From Pollutimonas harenae (GTDB taxonomy: Bacteria; Pseudomonadota; Gammaproteobacteria; Burkholderiales; Burkholderiaceae_B), in the NCBI RefSeq assembly GCF_004153685.1, contig NZ_SDQD01000003.1, forward strand, positions 124,001 through 188,000: 64,000 bases of DNA, read 5' to 3'. A program made the translations under genes and the position numbers. The notes under the pieces are model-generated. The model was given only the letters and a program-made list of their open reading frames with translations. It did no database searches and was not told the origin of the DNA. Every line of letters starts with the position of its first letter. The stretch's first letter is position 1. This document shows, one piece after another, positions 1 through 9,157 of the stretch.

Positions 1-377
1 AATCGCTCGTTGAAATGGGCCAGCTCGGACGGCACTTCGCCATATGTGACCACAGCAAGCCGCTGCGCCTTGCCCGAAGCGCGCGCAAGCCCCTGCATGA
101 CATCAAAGCCCCCAGGCTTGACCAATACGACAGGCAAATCCAGGTGCTCTCGCAAAAAACTGCCATTGGAACCGGCGGACACCACCGCATCCACACCACC
201 CGCCTGCCTGAGATGGGCAATGCTTTCCACCGCGTCGCCGTATGCCTTATCCAGAATCACGACTTCTGCCAGGGAACTGTAGCCGGGAGCCAGCTCTTCG
301 AGCAAGGCGCGCAAGCCAAGAAAACCAACCGCCGCAATACGCAGCCGAGAGCCCCCTAGAGCAGGAAAAAATGCCAT
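1..377 (-). CDS. prpR: Propionate catabolism regulator PrpR, N-terminal part (cut by window start)
   Basis: This is the 5' end of a gene running off the left edge; 125 codons are visible. Read on the minus strand from ATG at 377, preceded by GAGGTGG five bases upstream, the product contains the runs VSAGSNGSFL and KPGGFDVMQGLARA, which are characteristic of the PrpR N-terminal sensor domain. Known PrpR proteins are sigma-54-dependent activators that sense 2-methylcitrate and switch on the prp operon; the AAA+ and helix-turn-helix domains would lie outside the window. It is divergent from prpB, the usual arrangement, and the intervening 246 bases carry both a sigma-54 promoter and a cluster of repeated half-sites. 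Identification rests on the sensor domain and context. Confidence 0.9.
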   Translation of the reverse strand, partial: MAFFPALGGSRLRIAAVGFLGLRALLEELAPGYSSLAEVVILDKAYGDAVESIAHLRQAGGVDAVVSAGSNGSFLREHLDLPVVLVKPGGFDVMQGLARASGKAQRLAVVTYGEVPSELAHFNER

Positions 378-391
378 ATCCACCTCAATTA

Positions 392-437
392 TTTCAGAAT
401 CAATGAAACATGAAACGTTATTATTTCATATTTGAAA
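392..437 (+). promoter_or_regulatory. Cluster of TGAAA/TTTCA half-sites, candidate PrpR enhancer
   Basis: Five copies of TGAAA or its complement TTTCA lie within 46 bases: 392-396, 404-408, 411-415, 424-428 and 433-437. They form two inverted pairs, TTTCA-N7-TGAAA (392-408) and TTTCA-N4-TGAAA (424-437). The cluster ends about 110 bases upstream of the sigma-54 element, a normal distance for an enhancer-binding protein such as PrpR. PrpR binding is inferred from position only. Confidence 0.5.
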
Positions 438-545
438 CAACATGCCATTTATTCGTAAAAAACTTTCCCCTGACAGTCATGGAATTTCCTTTTTGCTACT
501 ATCACTTAGCGAATATCCTGGTGTTGAGCGCAAGATCAGGATAAC

Positions 546-562
546 TGGCATGCTTATTGCTT
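546..562 (+). promoter_or_regulatory. Sigma-54 promoter of prpB operon
   Basis: TGGCAT-N5-TTGCT places the invariant GG (547-548) exactly ten bases from the invariant GC (559-560), the -24/-12 geometry of sigma-54 promoters. Transcription would start near 572, giving a leader of about 50 bases to the GTG of prpB. In enteric bacteria the prp operon is known to need sigma-54 and PrpR, and prpR is divergent here, so function and context agree. Confidence 0.8.
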
Positions 563-623
563 TAATCCTGTCATTCGCCAATGGCTACGCCATTACTCCA
601 TCACTGAACAGAGAGGTCCCTAC

Positions 624-1526
624 GTGCCTACTACTTCCCAACCCACCTCAGCCGGCGCATCGTTTCGCCAAGCCTTGAAAGAAGAGCGTCCACTACAAAT
701 TATTGGTGCCATCAACGCGAATCATGCGCTGCTGGCCAAGCGGGCAGGCTATAAAGCCATTTATCTGTCTGGCGGCGGTGTTGCCGCAGGTTCGTTGGGC
801 TTGCCCGATCTGGGCATCAATACGCTGGACGATGTACTGACCGACATACGACGCATTACTGACGTGTGCGATGTGCCTCTGGTGGTAGACATCGATACCG
901 GTTTTGGCCCTTCGGCATTCAATATCGCCCGCAGCATCAAGAGCCTGATCAAGTTCGGTGCAGCCGCCTGTCACATTGAAGATCAGGTTGGCGCCAAGCG
1001 CTGCGGCCACCGCCCAGGAAAAGAAATCGTGACTGCCCAGGAAATGGTTGACCGCGTCAAGGCCGCGGTAGATGCACGTACCGACAGCAATTTCTTCCTC
1101 ATCGCGCGTACCGACGCTATTGCTGTCGAAGGCGTAGACGCCGCCCTGGAACGCGCCGCGGCCTGCGTCGAAGCCGGTGCGGACGCCATCTTCGCCGAAG
1201 CCTCTTACGATCTGGCCACTTTCGAACGCTTTTCCAAAGCCTTGAATGTGCCAGTGCTGGCCAATATTACCGAGTTTGGCAAGACGCCTTTATTCACCGT
1301 TGATGAACTCGAATCAGCCGGGGTCGGCATGGTACTGTATCCGCTGTCAGCCTTCCGCGCGATGAACAAAGCAGCCGAAACGGTATACGAAGCCATACGC
1401 CGCGACGGCCACCAGAAAAATGTTGTCGACATGATGCAAACCCGAGACGAGCTTTATGATCGCATCGGTTACCACGAATTTGAATCCCGACTCGATGCCC
1501 TGTTCCAGCAAGGCAAATCGAAATAA
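624..1526 (+). CDS. prpB: 2-methylisocitrate lyase
   Basis: The enzyme cleaves 2-methylisocitrate to pyruvate and succinate, the last step of the methylcitrate cycle. The 300-residue length fits the family. The isocitrate-lyase superfamily signature KRCGH is at residues 125-129, with catalytic Cys127, and the metal-binding aspartates lie in VVDIDTG (Asp89, Asp91). The start is a GTG at 624, preceded by GAGAGG at 611-616; no in-frame ATG nearby has a ribosome site. It is the first gene of prpB-prpC-acnD-prpF and follows a sigma-54 promoter, so it should be induced by propionate through PrpR. PrpB and isocitrate lyase are paralogous, but the short length and the prp context settle the assignment. 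Confidence 0.95.
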   Translation: MPTTSQPTSAGASFRQALKEERPLQIIGAINANHALLAKRAGYKAIYLSGGGVAAGSLGLPDLGINTLDDVLTDIRRITDVCDVPLVVDIDTGFGPSAFNIARSIKSLIKFGAAACHIEDQVGAKRCGHRPGKEIVTAQEMVDRVKAAVDARTDSNFFLIARTDAIAVEGVDAALERAAACVEAGADAIFAEASYDLATFERFSKALNVPVLANITEFGKTPLFTVDELESAGVGMVLYPLSAFRAMNKAAETVYEAIRRDGHQKNVVDMMQTRDELYDRIGYHEFESRLDALFQQGKSK

Positions 1527-1545
1527 CCTTTTCAGGAGTTGCGAC

Positions 1546-2703
1546 ATGGCAAACGCCGAAACACAAGAAAACAAGCCCAAAGTCAAAAAATCCGTAGCAT
1601 TGTCCGGTGTGGTGGCTGGCAACACAGCCCTGTGCACCGTTGGACGCAGCGGCAACGACCTGCATTACCGAGGCTACGACATCCTTGACCTGGCTGAAAC
1701 CAGCGAATTCGAGGAGATCGCCCACTTGCTGATACACGGCAAGCTGCCCAACAAGTCGGAACTGAACGCATACAAAGAAAAGCTGCGCAAACTGCGTGGT
1801 CTTCCCGCTCAACTCCAAAGCGCCCTTGAAGCCCTGCCCGCTGCCAGCCATCCCATGGATGTCATGCGCACGGCCGTCTCGGTGCTCGGCTGCATCCTGC
1901 CCGAGAAAGACGACCACAACCTGCCCGATGCACGCGACATCGCAGATCGCCTGATGGCCAATCTGGGCTCGGCGCTACTGTACTGGTACCACTATAGCCA
2001 CAATGGCCACTACATCGACGTGCAAACCGACGACGACAGCATAGGCGGCCACTTCCTGCATCTGCTGCACGGTAAAAAGCCCAGCGATGAATGGGTTCGT
2101 GCCATGCACACGTCGCTGATTCTGTATGCGGAGCATGAGTTCAATGCATCCACCTTTACCAGCCGTGTGATTGCCGGCACCGGCTCCGATATGTACTCTG
2201 CCATTACGGGCGGAATCGGCGCCTTGCGCGGCCCCAAGCATGGTGGCGCAAACGAAGTTGCCTTCGAAATCCAGAAGCGCTATGAAACGCCTGATGAAGC
2301 CGAGGCCGACATTCGTCGTCGCGTGGAAAACAAAGAAGTCGTGATTGGCTTCGGACACCCGGTCTACACGGTTTCCGATCCACGCAATAAAGTCATCAAG
2401 GAAGTCGCCCGCAAGCTGTCCAAAAAGCAGCAGAACACCAAGATGTACGAAATCGCAGAGCGCCTGGAAGAAGTCATGTGGGACGCCAAGAAAATGTTCC
2501 CCAACCTCGACTGGTTTTCGGCGGTGTCTTACCACATGATGGGCGTGCCTACGTCCATGTTCACACCTTTGTTCGTAATTGCCCGTACAGCAGGCTGGTC
2601 AGCCCACATCATCGAGCAGCGCATCGATAACAAAATCATTCGCCCGACCGCCAATTATGTCGGCCCGGAAGATCAGAAGTTCGTTCCACTGGACAAACGC
2701 TAG
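1546..2703 (+). CDS. prpC: 2-methylcitrate synthase
   Basis: PrpC condenses propionyl-CoA with oxaloacetate. The 385-residue product has the citrate synthase fold signatures: GPKHGGANE with active-site His232, GFGHPVY with His271, and Asp322 in LDWFSA, the usual His-His-Asp set. The start at 1546 has AGGAG at 1534-1538; a longer in-frame reading would overlap prpB by about 70 bases and lacks a ribosome site. The gene begins 19 bases after prpB and ends 6 bases before acnD, so it is co-transcribed. It is shorter than the hexameric gram-negative type of citrate synthase, consistent with the PrpC branch. Confidence 0.95.
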   Translation: MANAETQENKPKVKKSVALSGVVAGNTALCTVGRSGNDLHYRGYDILDLAETSEFEEIAHLLIHGKLPNKSELNAYKEKLRKLRGLPAQLQSALEALPAASHPMDVMRTAVSVLGCILPEKDDHNLPDARDIADRLMANLGSALLYWYHYSHNGHYIDVQTDDDSIGGHFLHLLHGKKPSDEWVRAMHTSLILYAEHEFNASTFTSRVIAGTGSDMYSAITGGIGALRGPKHGGANEVAFEIQKRYETPDEAEADIRRRVENKEVVIGFGHPVYTVSDPRNKVIKEVARKLSKKQQNTKMYEIAERLEEVMWDAKKMFPNLDWFSAVSYHMMGVPTSMFTPLFVIARTAGWSAHIIEQRIDNKIIRPTANYVGPEDQKFVPLDKR

Positions 2704-2709
2704 ACCGTC

Positions 2710-5304
2710 ATGAACACTGCATACCGCAAACCCCTGCCCGGCACCAAGCTGGATTACTTCGACACGCGCGCAGCGGTCGAAGCCATTCAGCCTGGTGCTT
2801 ACGCCACCCTGCCTTACACCTCGCGCGTATTGGCCGAAAATCTGGTCCGCCGCTGCGATCCCGATACCCTCACGGCATCGCTGCAACAGCTCATTGAACG
2901 CAAACGCGACCTGGATTTTCCGTGGTTCCCCGCCCGCGTCGTCTGCCACGACATTCTTGGACAGACTGCGCTGGTTGACTTGGCCGGCCTGCGCGAGGCC
3001 ATCGCCCAGCAAGGCGGTGATCCAGCGCAAGTCAACCCGGTAGTCCCCACCCAATTGATTGTCGATCACTCGCTGGCCGTTGAGCATGGCGGTTTCGACA
3101 AAGATGCTTTCGCCAAGAACCGTGCCATCGAAGACCGTCGCAACGACGATCGCTTTCACTTCATCAACTGGACCAAGAAAGCGTTCAAGAATGTCGACGT
3201 GATCCCACCAGGCAACGGCATCATGCACCAGATCAACCTCGAGCGCATGTCGCCGGTCATTCACGCCCGTGATGGCATAGCGTTCCCCGACACCCTGGTT
3301 GGCACCGACAGCCACACACCGCACGTAGACGCACTGGGCGTCATCGCCATCGGCGTAGGCGGCCTGGAAGCCGAAAGCGTGATGCTGGGCCGTGCTTCGT
3401 GGATGCGCCTGCCCGACATCATCGGCGTCGAGCTGACCGGCAAGCTGCAGCCCGGCATTACCGCCACCGATCTGGTGCTGGCCCTGACCGAATTCCTGCG
3501 CAGCCAGAAAGTCGTCTCGTCTTATCTGGAATTCTATGGCGAAGGCGCAGCCCGACTGACGCTGGGCGACCGCGCAACCATTTCCAACATGACGCCTGAA
3601 TACGGCGCCACTGCCGCCCTATTCTATATCGATCAGCAAACCATCGATTACCTGAAACTGACGGGCCGCGACGACGAACAAGTCAAATTGGTGGAAAACT
3701 ACGCCAAGCTGACCGGACTATGGGCCGACAGCCTGGAAACGGCTCAATACGAGCGCGTGCTCAAGTTCGACTTGTCTTCCGTCACACGCAATATTGCCGG
3801 CCCCTCCAATCCGCACCGTCGCGTACCTACATCCGAGCTGGCCGGGCGCGGTATTTCCGGCGTGGTGGAGAACGAACCCGGCCTGATGCCCGATGGCGCT
3901 GTCATCATCGCTGCCATCACCAGTTGCACCAACACCAGCAATCCGCGCAACGTGATTGCCGCTGGCCTGCTGGCGCGCAATGCCAATGCGCGTGGCCTGA
4001 CTCGCAAGCCGTGGGTCAAGTCTTCGCTGGCCCCCGGCTCCAAGGCAGTGCAACTGTACCTGGAAGATGCAAAACTGCTGCCCGAACTCGAGCAGCTGGG
4101 CTTTGGCATTGTGGGCTTTGCCTGCACGACCTGTAATGGCATGAGCGGCGCGCTTGATCCCAAGATCCAGCAAGAAGTGGTTGAGCGCGACCTGTATGCG
4201 ACGGCGGTACTGTCTGGCAACCGTAACTTCGACGGGCGCATCCATCCTTACGCCAAGCAGGCTTTCCTGGCCTCGCCACCTCTGGTGGTTGCCTATGCCA
4301 TTGCCGGAACCATCCGCTTCGATATCGAGAAAGATATTCTGGGCACGGATCAAGACGGCAAGCCTGTTACGCTAAAGGACATCTGGCCCACCGACGAAGA
4401 GATCGATGCCATCGTGGCAGCCAGTGTCAAGCCTGAGCAGTTCCGTATGGTTTACGAGCCTATGTTTGCTGCCAGCGTCGCCCAGGGCGAAGCGCTCAAT
4501 CCCTTGTACGAATGGCGTCCGCAAAGCACATATATTCGTTGCCCTCCCTATTGGGAAGGCGCTCTGGCAGGCGAACGCACGCTCAAGGGCATGCGTCCCC
4601 TGGCCGTGTTGGGCGACAACATCACGACTGACCATTTATCACCCTCGAACGCCATTTTGGCAAGCAGCGCAGCGGGCGAATACCTGGCCAAGATGGGCTT
4701 GCCAGAAGAAGACTTCAACTCGTATGCCACCCACCGGGGTGACCACCTGACCGCTCAGCGCGCTACCTTTGCCAACCCCAAGCTCCTGAACGAAATGGTG
4801 CAGGAAAATGGGCAAGTCAAGCAAGGCTCGCTGGCGCGTATCGAACCAGACGGCAAAGTCGTTCGCATGTGGGAAGCCATCGAAACCTATATGGAGCGCA
4901 AGCAACCACTGATCATTGTGGCGGGCGCCGACTATGGGCAAGGCTCTTCACGCGACTGGGCCGCCAAGGGTGTGCGCCTGGCGGGTGTAGAGGCGATTGC
5001 CGCCGAAGGCTTTGAGCGCATACACCGCACCAACCTGGTGGGTATGGGTGTGCTGCCGCTGGAATTCAAGTCCGGCACCAACCGCAACACACTCAATATC
5101 GACGGCACTGAAACCTACGATGTATTAGGCAAGCCGACCCCACTGGCTACGCTGACTCTGGTCATCAATCGTCAGAATGGCGAGCGCGTCGAGGTGCCTG
5201 TCACTTGTCGTCTGGACACAGCCGAAGAAGTTTCAATTTATGAAGCCGGCGGTGTGTTGCAGCGTTTTGCCCAGGACTTCATCGAATCGGCAACAGCCAA
5301 TTAA
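2710..5304 (+). CDS. acnD: Fe/S-dependent 2-methylcitrate dehydratase AcnD
   Basis: AcnD belongs to the aconitase A/IRP family and dehydrates 2-methylcitrate to trans-2-methylaconitate, working with PrpF. The product is 864 residues. The [4Fe-4S] ligands are visible: Cys406 in SCTNTS and Cys472/Cys475 in CTTC. The C-terminal swivel domain holds the aconitase-type GSSRDWAAKG run. The start lies six bases after prpC. Chromosomal AcnA also has this fold, but the position between prpC and prpF and the N-terminus (starting MNTAYRKPLPG) point to AcnD. A separate prpD lies 1.5 kb downstream, so the organism seems to carry both dehydration routes. Confidence 0.93.
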   Translation: MNTAYRKPLPGTKLDYFDTRAAVEAIQPGAYATLPYTSRVLAENLVRRCDPDTLTASLQQLIERKRDLDFPWFPARVVCHDILGQTALVDLAGLREAIAQQGGDPAQVNPVVPTQLIVDHSLAVEHGGFDKDAFAKNRAIEDRRNDDRFHFINWTKKAFKNVDVIPPGNGIMHQINLERMSPVIHARDGIAFPDTLVGTDSHTPHVDALGVIAIGVGGLEAESVMLGRASWMRLPDIIGVELTGKLQPGITATDLVLALTEFLRSQKVVSSYLEFYGEGAARLTLGDRATISNMTPEYGATAALFYIDQQTIDYLKLTGRDDEQVKLVENYAKLTGLWADSLETAQYERVLKFDLSSVTRNIAGPSNPHRRVPTSELAGRGISGVVENEPGLMPDGAVIIAAITSCTNTSNPRNVIAAGLLARNANARGLTRKPWVKSSLAPGSKAVQLYLEDAKLLPELEQLGFGIVGFACTTCNGMSGALDPKIQQEVVERDLYATAVLSGNRNFDGRIHPYAKQAFLASPPLVVAYAIAGTIRFDIEKDILGTDQDGKPVTLKDIWPTDEEIDAIVAASVKPEQFRMVYEPMFAASVAQGEALNPLYEWRPQSTYIRCPPYWEGALAGERTLKGMRPLAVLGDNITTDHLSPSNAILASSAAGEYLAKMGLPEEDFNSYATHRGDHLTAQRATFANPKLLNEMVQENGQVKQGSLARIEPDGKVVRMWEAIETYMERKQPLIIVAGADYGQGSSRDWAAKGVRLAGVEAIAAEGFERIHRTNLVGMGVLPLEFKSGTNRNTLNIDGTETYDVLGKPTPLATLTLVINRQNGERVEVPVTCRLDTAEEVSIYEAGGVLQRFAQDFIESATAN

Positions 5305-5327
5305 GGAAAGTAGAAAAAGGAACATCC

Positions 5328-6524
5328 ATGGCACACCAGGCCCAGATCAAGATACCCGCCACGTATATGCGCGGCGGCACCAGCAAAGGCGTTTTTTTCC
5401 GACTGCAAGACCTGCCGGAAGCCGCGCAAGTTCCCGGTGCCGTCCGCGATGCGTTGCTGCTGCGAGTGATTGGCAGCCCCGATCCCTACGGCAAGCACAC
5501 CGATGGTATGGGTGGCGCCACGTCCAGCACCAGCAAAACGGTCATCCTGTCCAAAAGCAGCCGTCCCGATCACGATATTGATTATCTTTTCGGCCAGGTT
5601 TCCATCGACAAGCCGTTTATCGACTGGAGCGGGAACTGTGGCAATCTGTCTGCGGCCGTGGGGCCTTTCGCCATCGGCAACGGACTGGTAGACAGCAGCC
5701 GCATTCCCCAGGACGGCGTTGCCACGGTACGTGTCTGGCAAGCCAATATCGGCAAAACGATTATTGCGCATGTACCCATGACGCAGGGTGCAGTGCAAGA
5801 AACCGGCGATTTTGTGCTCGATGGGGTGACCTTCCCTGCCGCAGAAGTTCAGCTTGAGTTCATGGATCCGGCCGCCGAAGAGGACGGCGCCGGCGGCGCC
5901 ATGTTCCCCACGGGAAATCTGGTCGACGACCTGGAGGTTCCGGGGGTGGGTACCCTGAAGGCAACCATGATCAATGCGGGAATCCCGACCGTTTTTGTCA
6001 ATGCCAGTGACATCGGCTACACGGGCCTGGAGCTGCAGGAAGCCATCAATGGCGATGACAAGGCCCTGGCGATGTTCGAAACCATCAGAGCTCATGGCGC
6101 GTTGCGCATGGGTCTTATCTCTGATCTGAGCGAAGCCGGTAAGCGCCAGCATACGCCCAAGGTGGCTTTCGTCGGCAAGCCGGCCAATTACACGGCGTCC
6201 AGTGGCAAGCCGGTTGCTGGTGCAGACATTGATCTGGTGGTGCGCGCCTTGTCCATGGGCAAGCTGCATCACGCAATGATGGGAACGGCGGCGGTCGCCA
6301 TCGGAACCGCCGCAGCCATTCCTGGTACGCTGGTCAATCTGGCGGCGGGTGGCAAAGAACGTCAGGCGGTCACTTTTGGCCATCCTTCGGGTACTTTGCG
6401 GGTCGGCGCCGAGGCGGTGCAAGATGGCAACGACTGGAAGGTGAAGAAGGCCATCATGAGCCGCAGTGCACGGGTGCTGATGGAAGGATGGGTGCGGGTG
6501 CCCGGAGAGGTGATTCAGGGCTGA
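5328..6524 (+). CDS. prpF: 2-methylaconitate cis-trans isomerase PrpF
   Basis: PrpF isomerises the trans-2-methylaconitate made by AcnD to the cis form, which aconitase B can rehydrate. The 398-residue product starts with the family-typical PATYMRGGTSKGVFF run (residues 11-25), and GNCGNLSAAVGPFAI matches the conserved PrpF centre of the diaminopimelate-epimerase-like fold. It begins 23 bases after acnD, with AAGG at 5319-5322 upstream of the ATG. It is the last gene of the operon and is followed by a strong terminator at 6554. The acnD-prpF pairing is known from Shewanella, Neisseria and other proteobacteria. Confidence 0.94.
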   Translation: MAHQAQIKIPATYMRGGTSKGVFFRLQDLPEAAQVPGAVRDALLLRVIGSPDPYGKHTDGMGGATSSTSKTVILSKSSRPDHDIDYLFGQVSIDKPFIDWSGNCGNLSAAVGPFAIGNGLVDSSRIPQDGVATVRVWQANIGKTIIAHVPMTQGAVQETGDFVLDGVTFPAAEVQLEFMDPAAEEDGAGGAMFPTGNLVDDLEVPGVGTLKATMINAGIPTVFVNASDIGYTGLELQEAINGDDKALAMFETIRAHGALRMGLISDLSEAGKRQHTPKVAFVGKPANYTASSGKPVAGADIDLVVRALSMGKLHHAMMGTAAVAIGTAAAIPGTLVNLAAGGKERQAVTFGHPSGTLRVGAEAVQDGNDWKVKKAIMSRSARVLMEGWVRVPGEVIQG

Positions 6525-6553
6525 CCCTTGCTTGTTGTAGAGCTAGCGCTACG

Positions 6554-6578
6554 ACCCCGGTTATGCCGGGGTTTTTTT
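6554..6578 (+). terminator. Intrinsic terminator after prpF
   Basis: A seven-base-pair stem, ACCCCGG with CCGGGGT around a five-base loop, runs directly into a T tract. It closes the prpBC-acnD-prpF operon and separates prpD. Confidence 0.88.
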
Positions 6579-6750
6579 ATGAGGGCCGATCTGGTCGGGG
6601 TTATCGTTTTCCTGGGAAGCCTTTTTGTTCTTAACTCAGGCTGTTGTAGCGGGTAGCCCTAGCCGGAACAGCGCCTGTTCACGGGCCTTTCTCAAGAAAC
6701 CAAAAACAAAGCCGCCCACCAGATACAACCATAAAGCACCAATGGCCTTA

Positions 6751-6780
6751 TTGGCTTCGCATCTGACCAGAGCGTATAGT
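6751..6780 (+). promoter_or_regulatory. Candidate sigma-70 promoter of prpD
   Basis: TTGGCT (6751-6756) and TATAGT (6775-6780) are 18 bases apart, with a predicted start about 30 bases before the prpD ATG. An inverted repeat, CCAAT-N6-ATTGG (6739-6754), overlaps the -35 element and could be an operator. No GG-N10-GC element was seen here, unlike in front of prpB. Confidence 0.35.
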
Positions 6781-6816
6781 GGTTACAGCCAACCACCCAT
6801 ACCTGGAGCCCTTGTC

Positions 6817-8259
6817 ATGTCTTCAGCCTCCCGCCCTGAATGGGACCAAGTCATGGTCGACATCGTCGACTATGCCCTGCAATACAACATTACCTCCCCA
6901 CTCGCCTACGACACCGCCCGCCACTGCCTCATCGATACCCTGGGTTGCGGCCTCGAAGCGCTCGAGTATCCGGCCTGCACCAAACTGCTAGGCCCCATCG
7001 TAGACGGCACAGTCGTACCCAACGGTGCCAAAGTACCCGGTACGCAGTTCCAGCTTGATCCGGTCAAAGCGGCTTTCGATATCGGCTCAATAGTCCGTTG
7101 GCTTGACTTTAACGACACCTGGTTAGCGGCCGAGTGGGGCCATCCCTCAGACAATCTGGGTGCCATATTGGCAACGGCCGACTGGCTTTCGCGCTCTGCC
7201 GTCGCTGCCGGCAAGCCACCCCTGACAATGCGCGACGTGCTGACTGCCATGATCAAAGCACACGAAATTCAGGGTTGCATTGCACTCGAAAATTCATTCA
7301 ACAAGGTCGGTCTTGATCACGTCGTATTGGTCAAAGTAGCATCAACAGCCGTTGTTTCACTCATGCTGGGCCTGAGCCGGCAAGAAACGCTCAATGCCGT
7401 TTCACTGGCCTGGGTAGATGGACAAAGTCTGCGCACCTATCGTCATGCTCCCAATACAGGCAGCCGCAAAAGCTGGGCGGCAGGAGACGCCACCAGCCGT
7501 GCAGTACGTCTGGCCCTCATGGCCAAGACGGGCGAGATGGGCTATCCGTCTGCTTTGTCGGCGCCCACCTGGGGTTTCTACGACGTGTCGTTCAAAGGAC
7601 AACCCTTCCGGTTCCAGCGTCCTTATGGCAGCTATGTCATGGAAAACATACTGTTCAAGATTTCCTTCCCGGCTGAGTTTCATTCTCAGACCGCCGTCGA
7701 ATGCGCCATGGCTCTCCATCAGAAACTGATTCAGGCAGGAAAGAGCAGCGCCGACATCCGAAAGATCACCATTCGTACCCACGAGGCCTGCATCCGCATC
7801 ATTGACAAAAAAGGGCCGCTGAATAATCCGGCAGACCGTGATCACTGCATACAATACATGGTGGCGGTACCCCTGATCTTTGGTCGTCTGACGGCAGCCG
7901 ACTACGAAGATGACATCGCCGCGGATACTCGCATCGACGCTTTGCGCGAAAAGATCATCTGTACCGAAGACCCCACCTTTACCGCCAGTTACCACAACCC
8001 CGAAGAGCGTTCAATCGCCAATGCGCTCACTGTTGAGCTGAATGACGGAACAATCATGGACGAGGTGGTGTGCGAGTATCCGATCGGCCACAAACGTCGT
8101 CGCAACGAGGGTATACCGCTGCTGGAGGCCAAGTTCCGCAAAAATCTGTCACGCCGCTTTCCGGCCGAACAACAGCAACGGATACTCGATGCATCCATGG
8201 GCCAGCAGGTTCTGGAACGCATGCCGGTTCAAGAATATGTCGATTTGTACGTAGCATGA
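6817..8259 (+). CDS. prpD: 2-methylcitrate dehydratase PrpD
   Basis: PrpD is the cofactor-free MmgE/PrpD-family enzyme that dehydrates 2-methylcitrate directly to cis-2-methylaconitate. The 480-residue product matches the known length of about 483, with family runs such as WLDFNDTWLAAEWGHPSDN and QSLRTYRHAPNTGSRKSWA. ATG 6817 was chosen because GGAG lies at 6805-6808 and the family N-terminus starts there; a longer in-frame extension upstream has no family likeness. It is a separate transcription unit after the prpF terminator. With acnD-prpF next to it, prpD is functionally redundant on paper. Confidence 0.93.
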   Translation: MSSASRPEWDQVMVDIVDYALQYNITSPLAYDTARHCLIDTLGCGLEALEYPACTKLLGPIVDGTVVPNGAKVPGTQFQLDPVKAAFDIGSIVRWLDFNDTWLAAEWGHPSDNLGAILATADWLSRSAVAAGKPPLTMRDVLTAMIKAHEIQGCIALENSFNKVGLDHVVLVKVASTAVVSLMLGLSRQETLNAVSLAWVDGQSLRTYRHAPNTGSRKSWAAGDATSRAVRLALMAKTGEMGYPSALSAPTWGFYDVSFKGQPFRFQRPYGSYVMENILFKISFPAEFHSQTAVECAMALHQKLIQAGKSSADIRKITIRTHEACIRIIDKKGPLNNPADRDHCIQYMVAVPLIFGRLTAADYEDDIAADTRIDALREKIICTEDPTFTASYHNPEERSIANALTVELNDGTIMDEVVCEYPIGHKRRRNEGIPLLEAKFRKNLSRRFPAEQQQRILDASMGQQVLERMPVQEYVDLYVA

Positions 8260-8305
8260 GGCAAGCAAGGCAAGCTCGTCTGCTTTAAAGGTGCACTCCA
8301 GAAAA

Positions 8306-8327
8306 TGTACCGGCAGGTACCGGTACA
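8306..8327. promoter_or_regulatory. Inverted repeat upstream of small membrane gene
   Basis: TGTACCGG (8306-8313) and CCGGTACA (8320-8327) are perfect inverted copies six bases apart; the right arm also forms the palindrome GTACCGGTAC. A second weak pair, CGGGTA/TACCCG, lies at 8330-8357. There is no T tract, so this looks more like an operator or leader structure than a terminator. No regulator can be named. Confidence 0.35.
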
Positions 8328-8361
8328 ATCGGGTAATTGATAATGCTCTACTACCCGATAA

Positions 8362-8757
8362 ATGTTTGACAACCTTGCCTTCTATGCCCTGCCGTTTTCC
8401 TTTACGCTGCTGGTTGCCTGTTTCCTGACAACAGTCGTGTCGGCGGGCGTACTGTTTCTTTTTCGGCTGCGCATCACCAATCAGACCTTGCGTCACCCTT
8501 ATCTGGACAAGTTCCCATGGGCACGCTTTCCATTGAGCATCAAAGCAGCCATTTTGCTGGACTATTTCTTGCGTCTGAGCTTTCCCAAATCCAAATTCTG
8601 GATTATTCGTGACGCTAACCAGCGCCTGGCTCATGTGCAACCCGCCGACGTCTCCATCCATATCAAATGGCCTCTGGTCGGCTTATGGGGTGGCTGCTTT
8701 GTCGGCCTGGCCTCCATGCTGGTGCTATGGGCCTTGATCCTCCTGAAAATGGCCTGA
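8362..8757 (+). CDS. Small two-helix membrane protein, unknown function
   Basis: The 131-residue product has two clear hydrophobic segments, residues about 8-34 and about 104-129, separated by a soluble, basic, aromatic-rich middle part. It looks like a hairpin protein of the inner membrane with the loop probably outside or inside as a small domain; orientation cannot be fixed by eye. I do not recognise a family. There is no convincing ribosome site before the ATG. The next gene, a GNAT-like protein, follows after 38 bases, so the two may be co-transcribed between prpD and acnB. Codon use looks like that of its neighbours. Confidence 0.7.
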   Translation: MFDNLAFYALPFSFTLLVACFLTTVVSAGVLFLFRLRITNQTLRHPYLDKFPWARFPLSIKAAILLDYFLRLSFPKSKFWIIRDANQRLAHVQPADVSIHIKWPLVGLWGGCFVGLASMLVLWALILLKMA

Positions 8758-8795
8758 TTTCAACAAATATTCTTTATCTCCAGGACTTTCACACT

Positions 8796-9071
8796 ATGAG
8801 CCGCGCTGTACAACACGATCAAGCCGCACAACGCTTTGAATGGGTCGAAGACGGGGTATCCTGCGAGCTGGTATACGAGCTTCAGAATGGCGTCATGTCG
8901 ATACTGCACACAGGTGTGCCCGAAGCGGTAGGCGGGCGCGGCATTGCTGCCGATCTGGCCCAGGCCGCTCTCGAAGCCGCCAACGACCATGGCTGGCTCG
9001 TACGGCCAGTTTGCTCCTATGTAGCCGCCTACATCCAGAAAAATCCACAATATCAGCCGTTACTTGCCTGA
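8796..9071 (+). CDS. Small GNAT-like acetyltransferase (YjdJ/NATD1-type)
   Basis: The 91-residue product matches the short COG2388-type acetyltransferase fold: acyl-CoA binding run EAVGGRGIAADLAQAALEAA at residues about 46-65, preceded by a strand with ILHTGVP and followed by RPVCSYVAAYI, where the conserved C-Y segment sits. These single-domain proteins are roughly 90 residues in other bacteria; their substrate is unknown. ATG 8796 is preferred over an upstream in-frame reading because CAGGA lies just upstream (8781-8785) and the longer version would overlap the previous gene. It sits just upstream of the acnB regulatory region. Confidence 0.82.
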   Translation: MSRAVQHDQAAQRFEWVEDGVSCELVYELQNGVMSILHTGVPEAVGGRGIAADLAQAALEAANDHGWLVRPVCSYVAAYIQKNPQYQPLLA

Positions 9072-9102
9072 TTTGCACTGGACAAAGCTTTTAAACAAAT
9101 CG

Positions 9103-9119
9103 TGGCATGCCTATTGCTT
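9103..9119 (+). promoter_or_regulatory. Sigma-54-type promoter upstream of acnB
   Basis: TGGCAT-N5-TTGCT again shows GG (9104-9105) and GC (9116-9117) separated by exactly ten bases. Over 17 bases it differs from the prpB promoter element at only one position (GCTTA versus GCCTA in the spacer). The start would be near 9129, leaving a leader of about 128 bases that contains the palindrome at 9158. No TGAAA/TTTCA cluster like that at prpB was found upstream, so the activator is uncertain. Confidence 0.6.
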
Positions 9120-9157
9120 GCATGTTTTCCCTTTAAAGCTACAGTGCCGCCCCTCAA

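Noticed and set aside
442-678. Small plus-strand open frame in the prpR-prpB gap
   Set aside because: It overlaps the sigma-54 promoter and the start of prpB, has no family likeness and no ribosome site.
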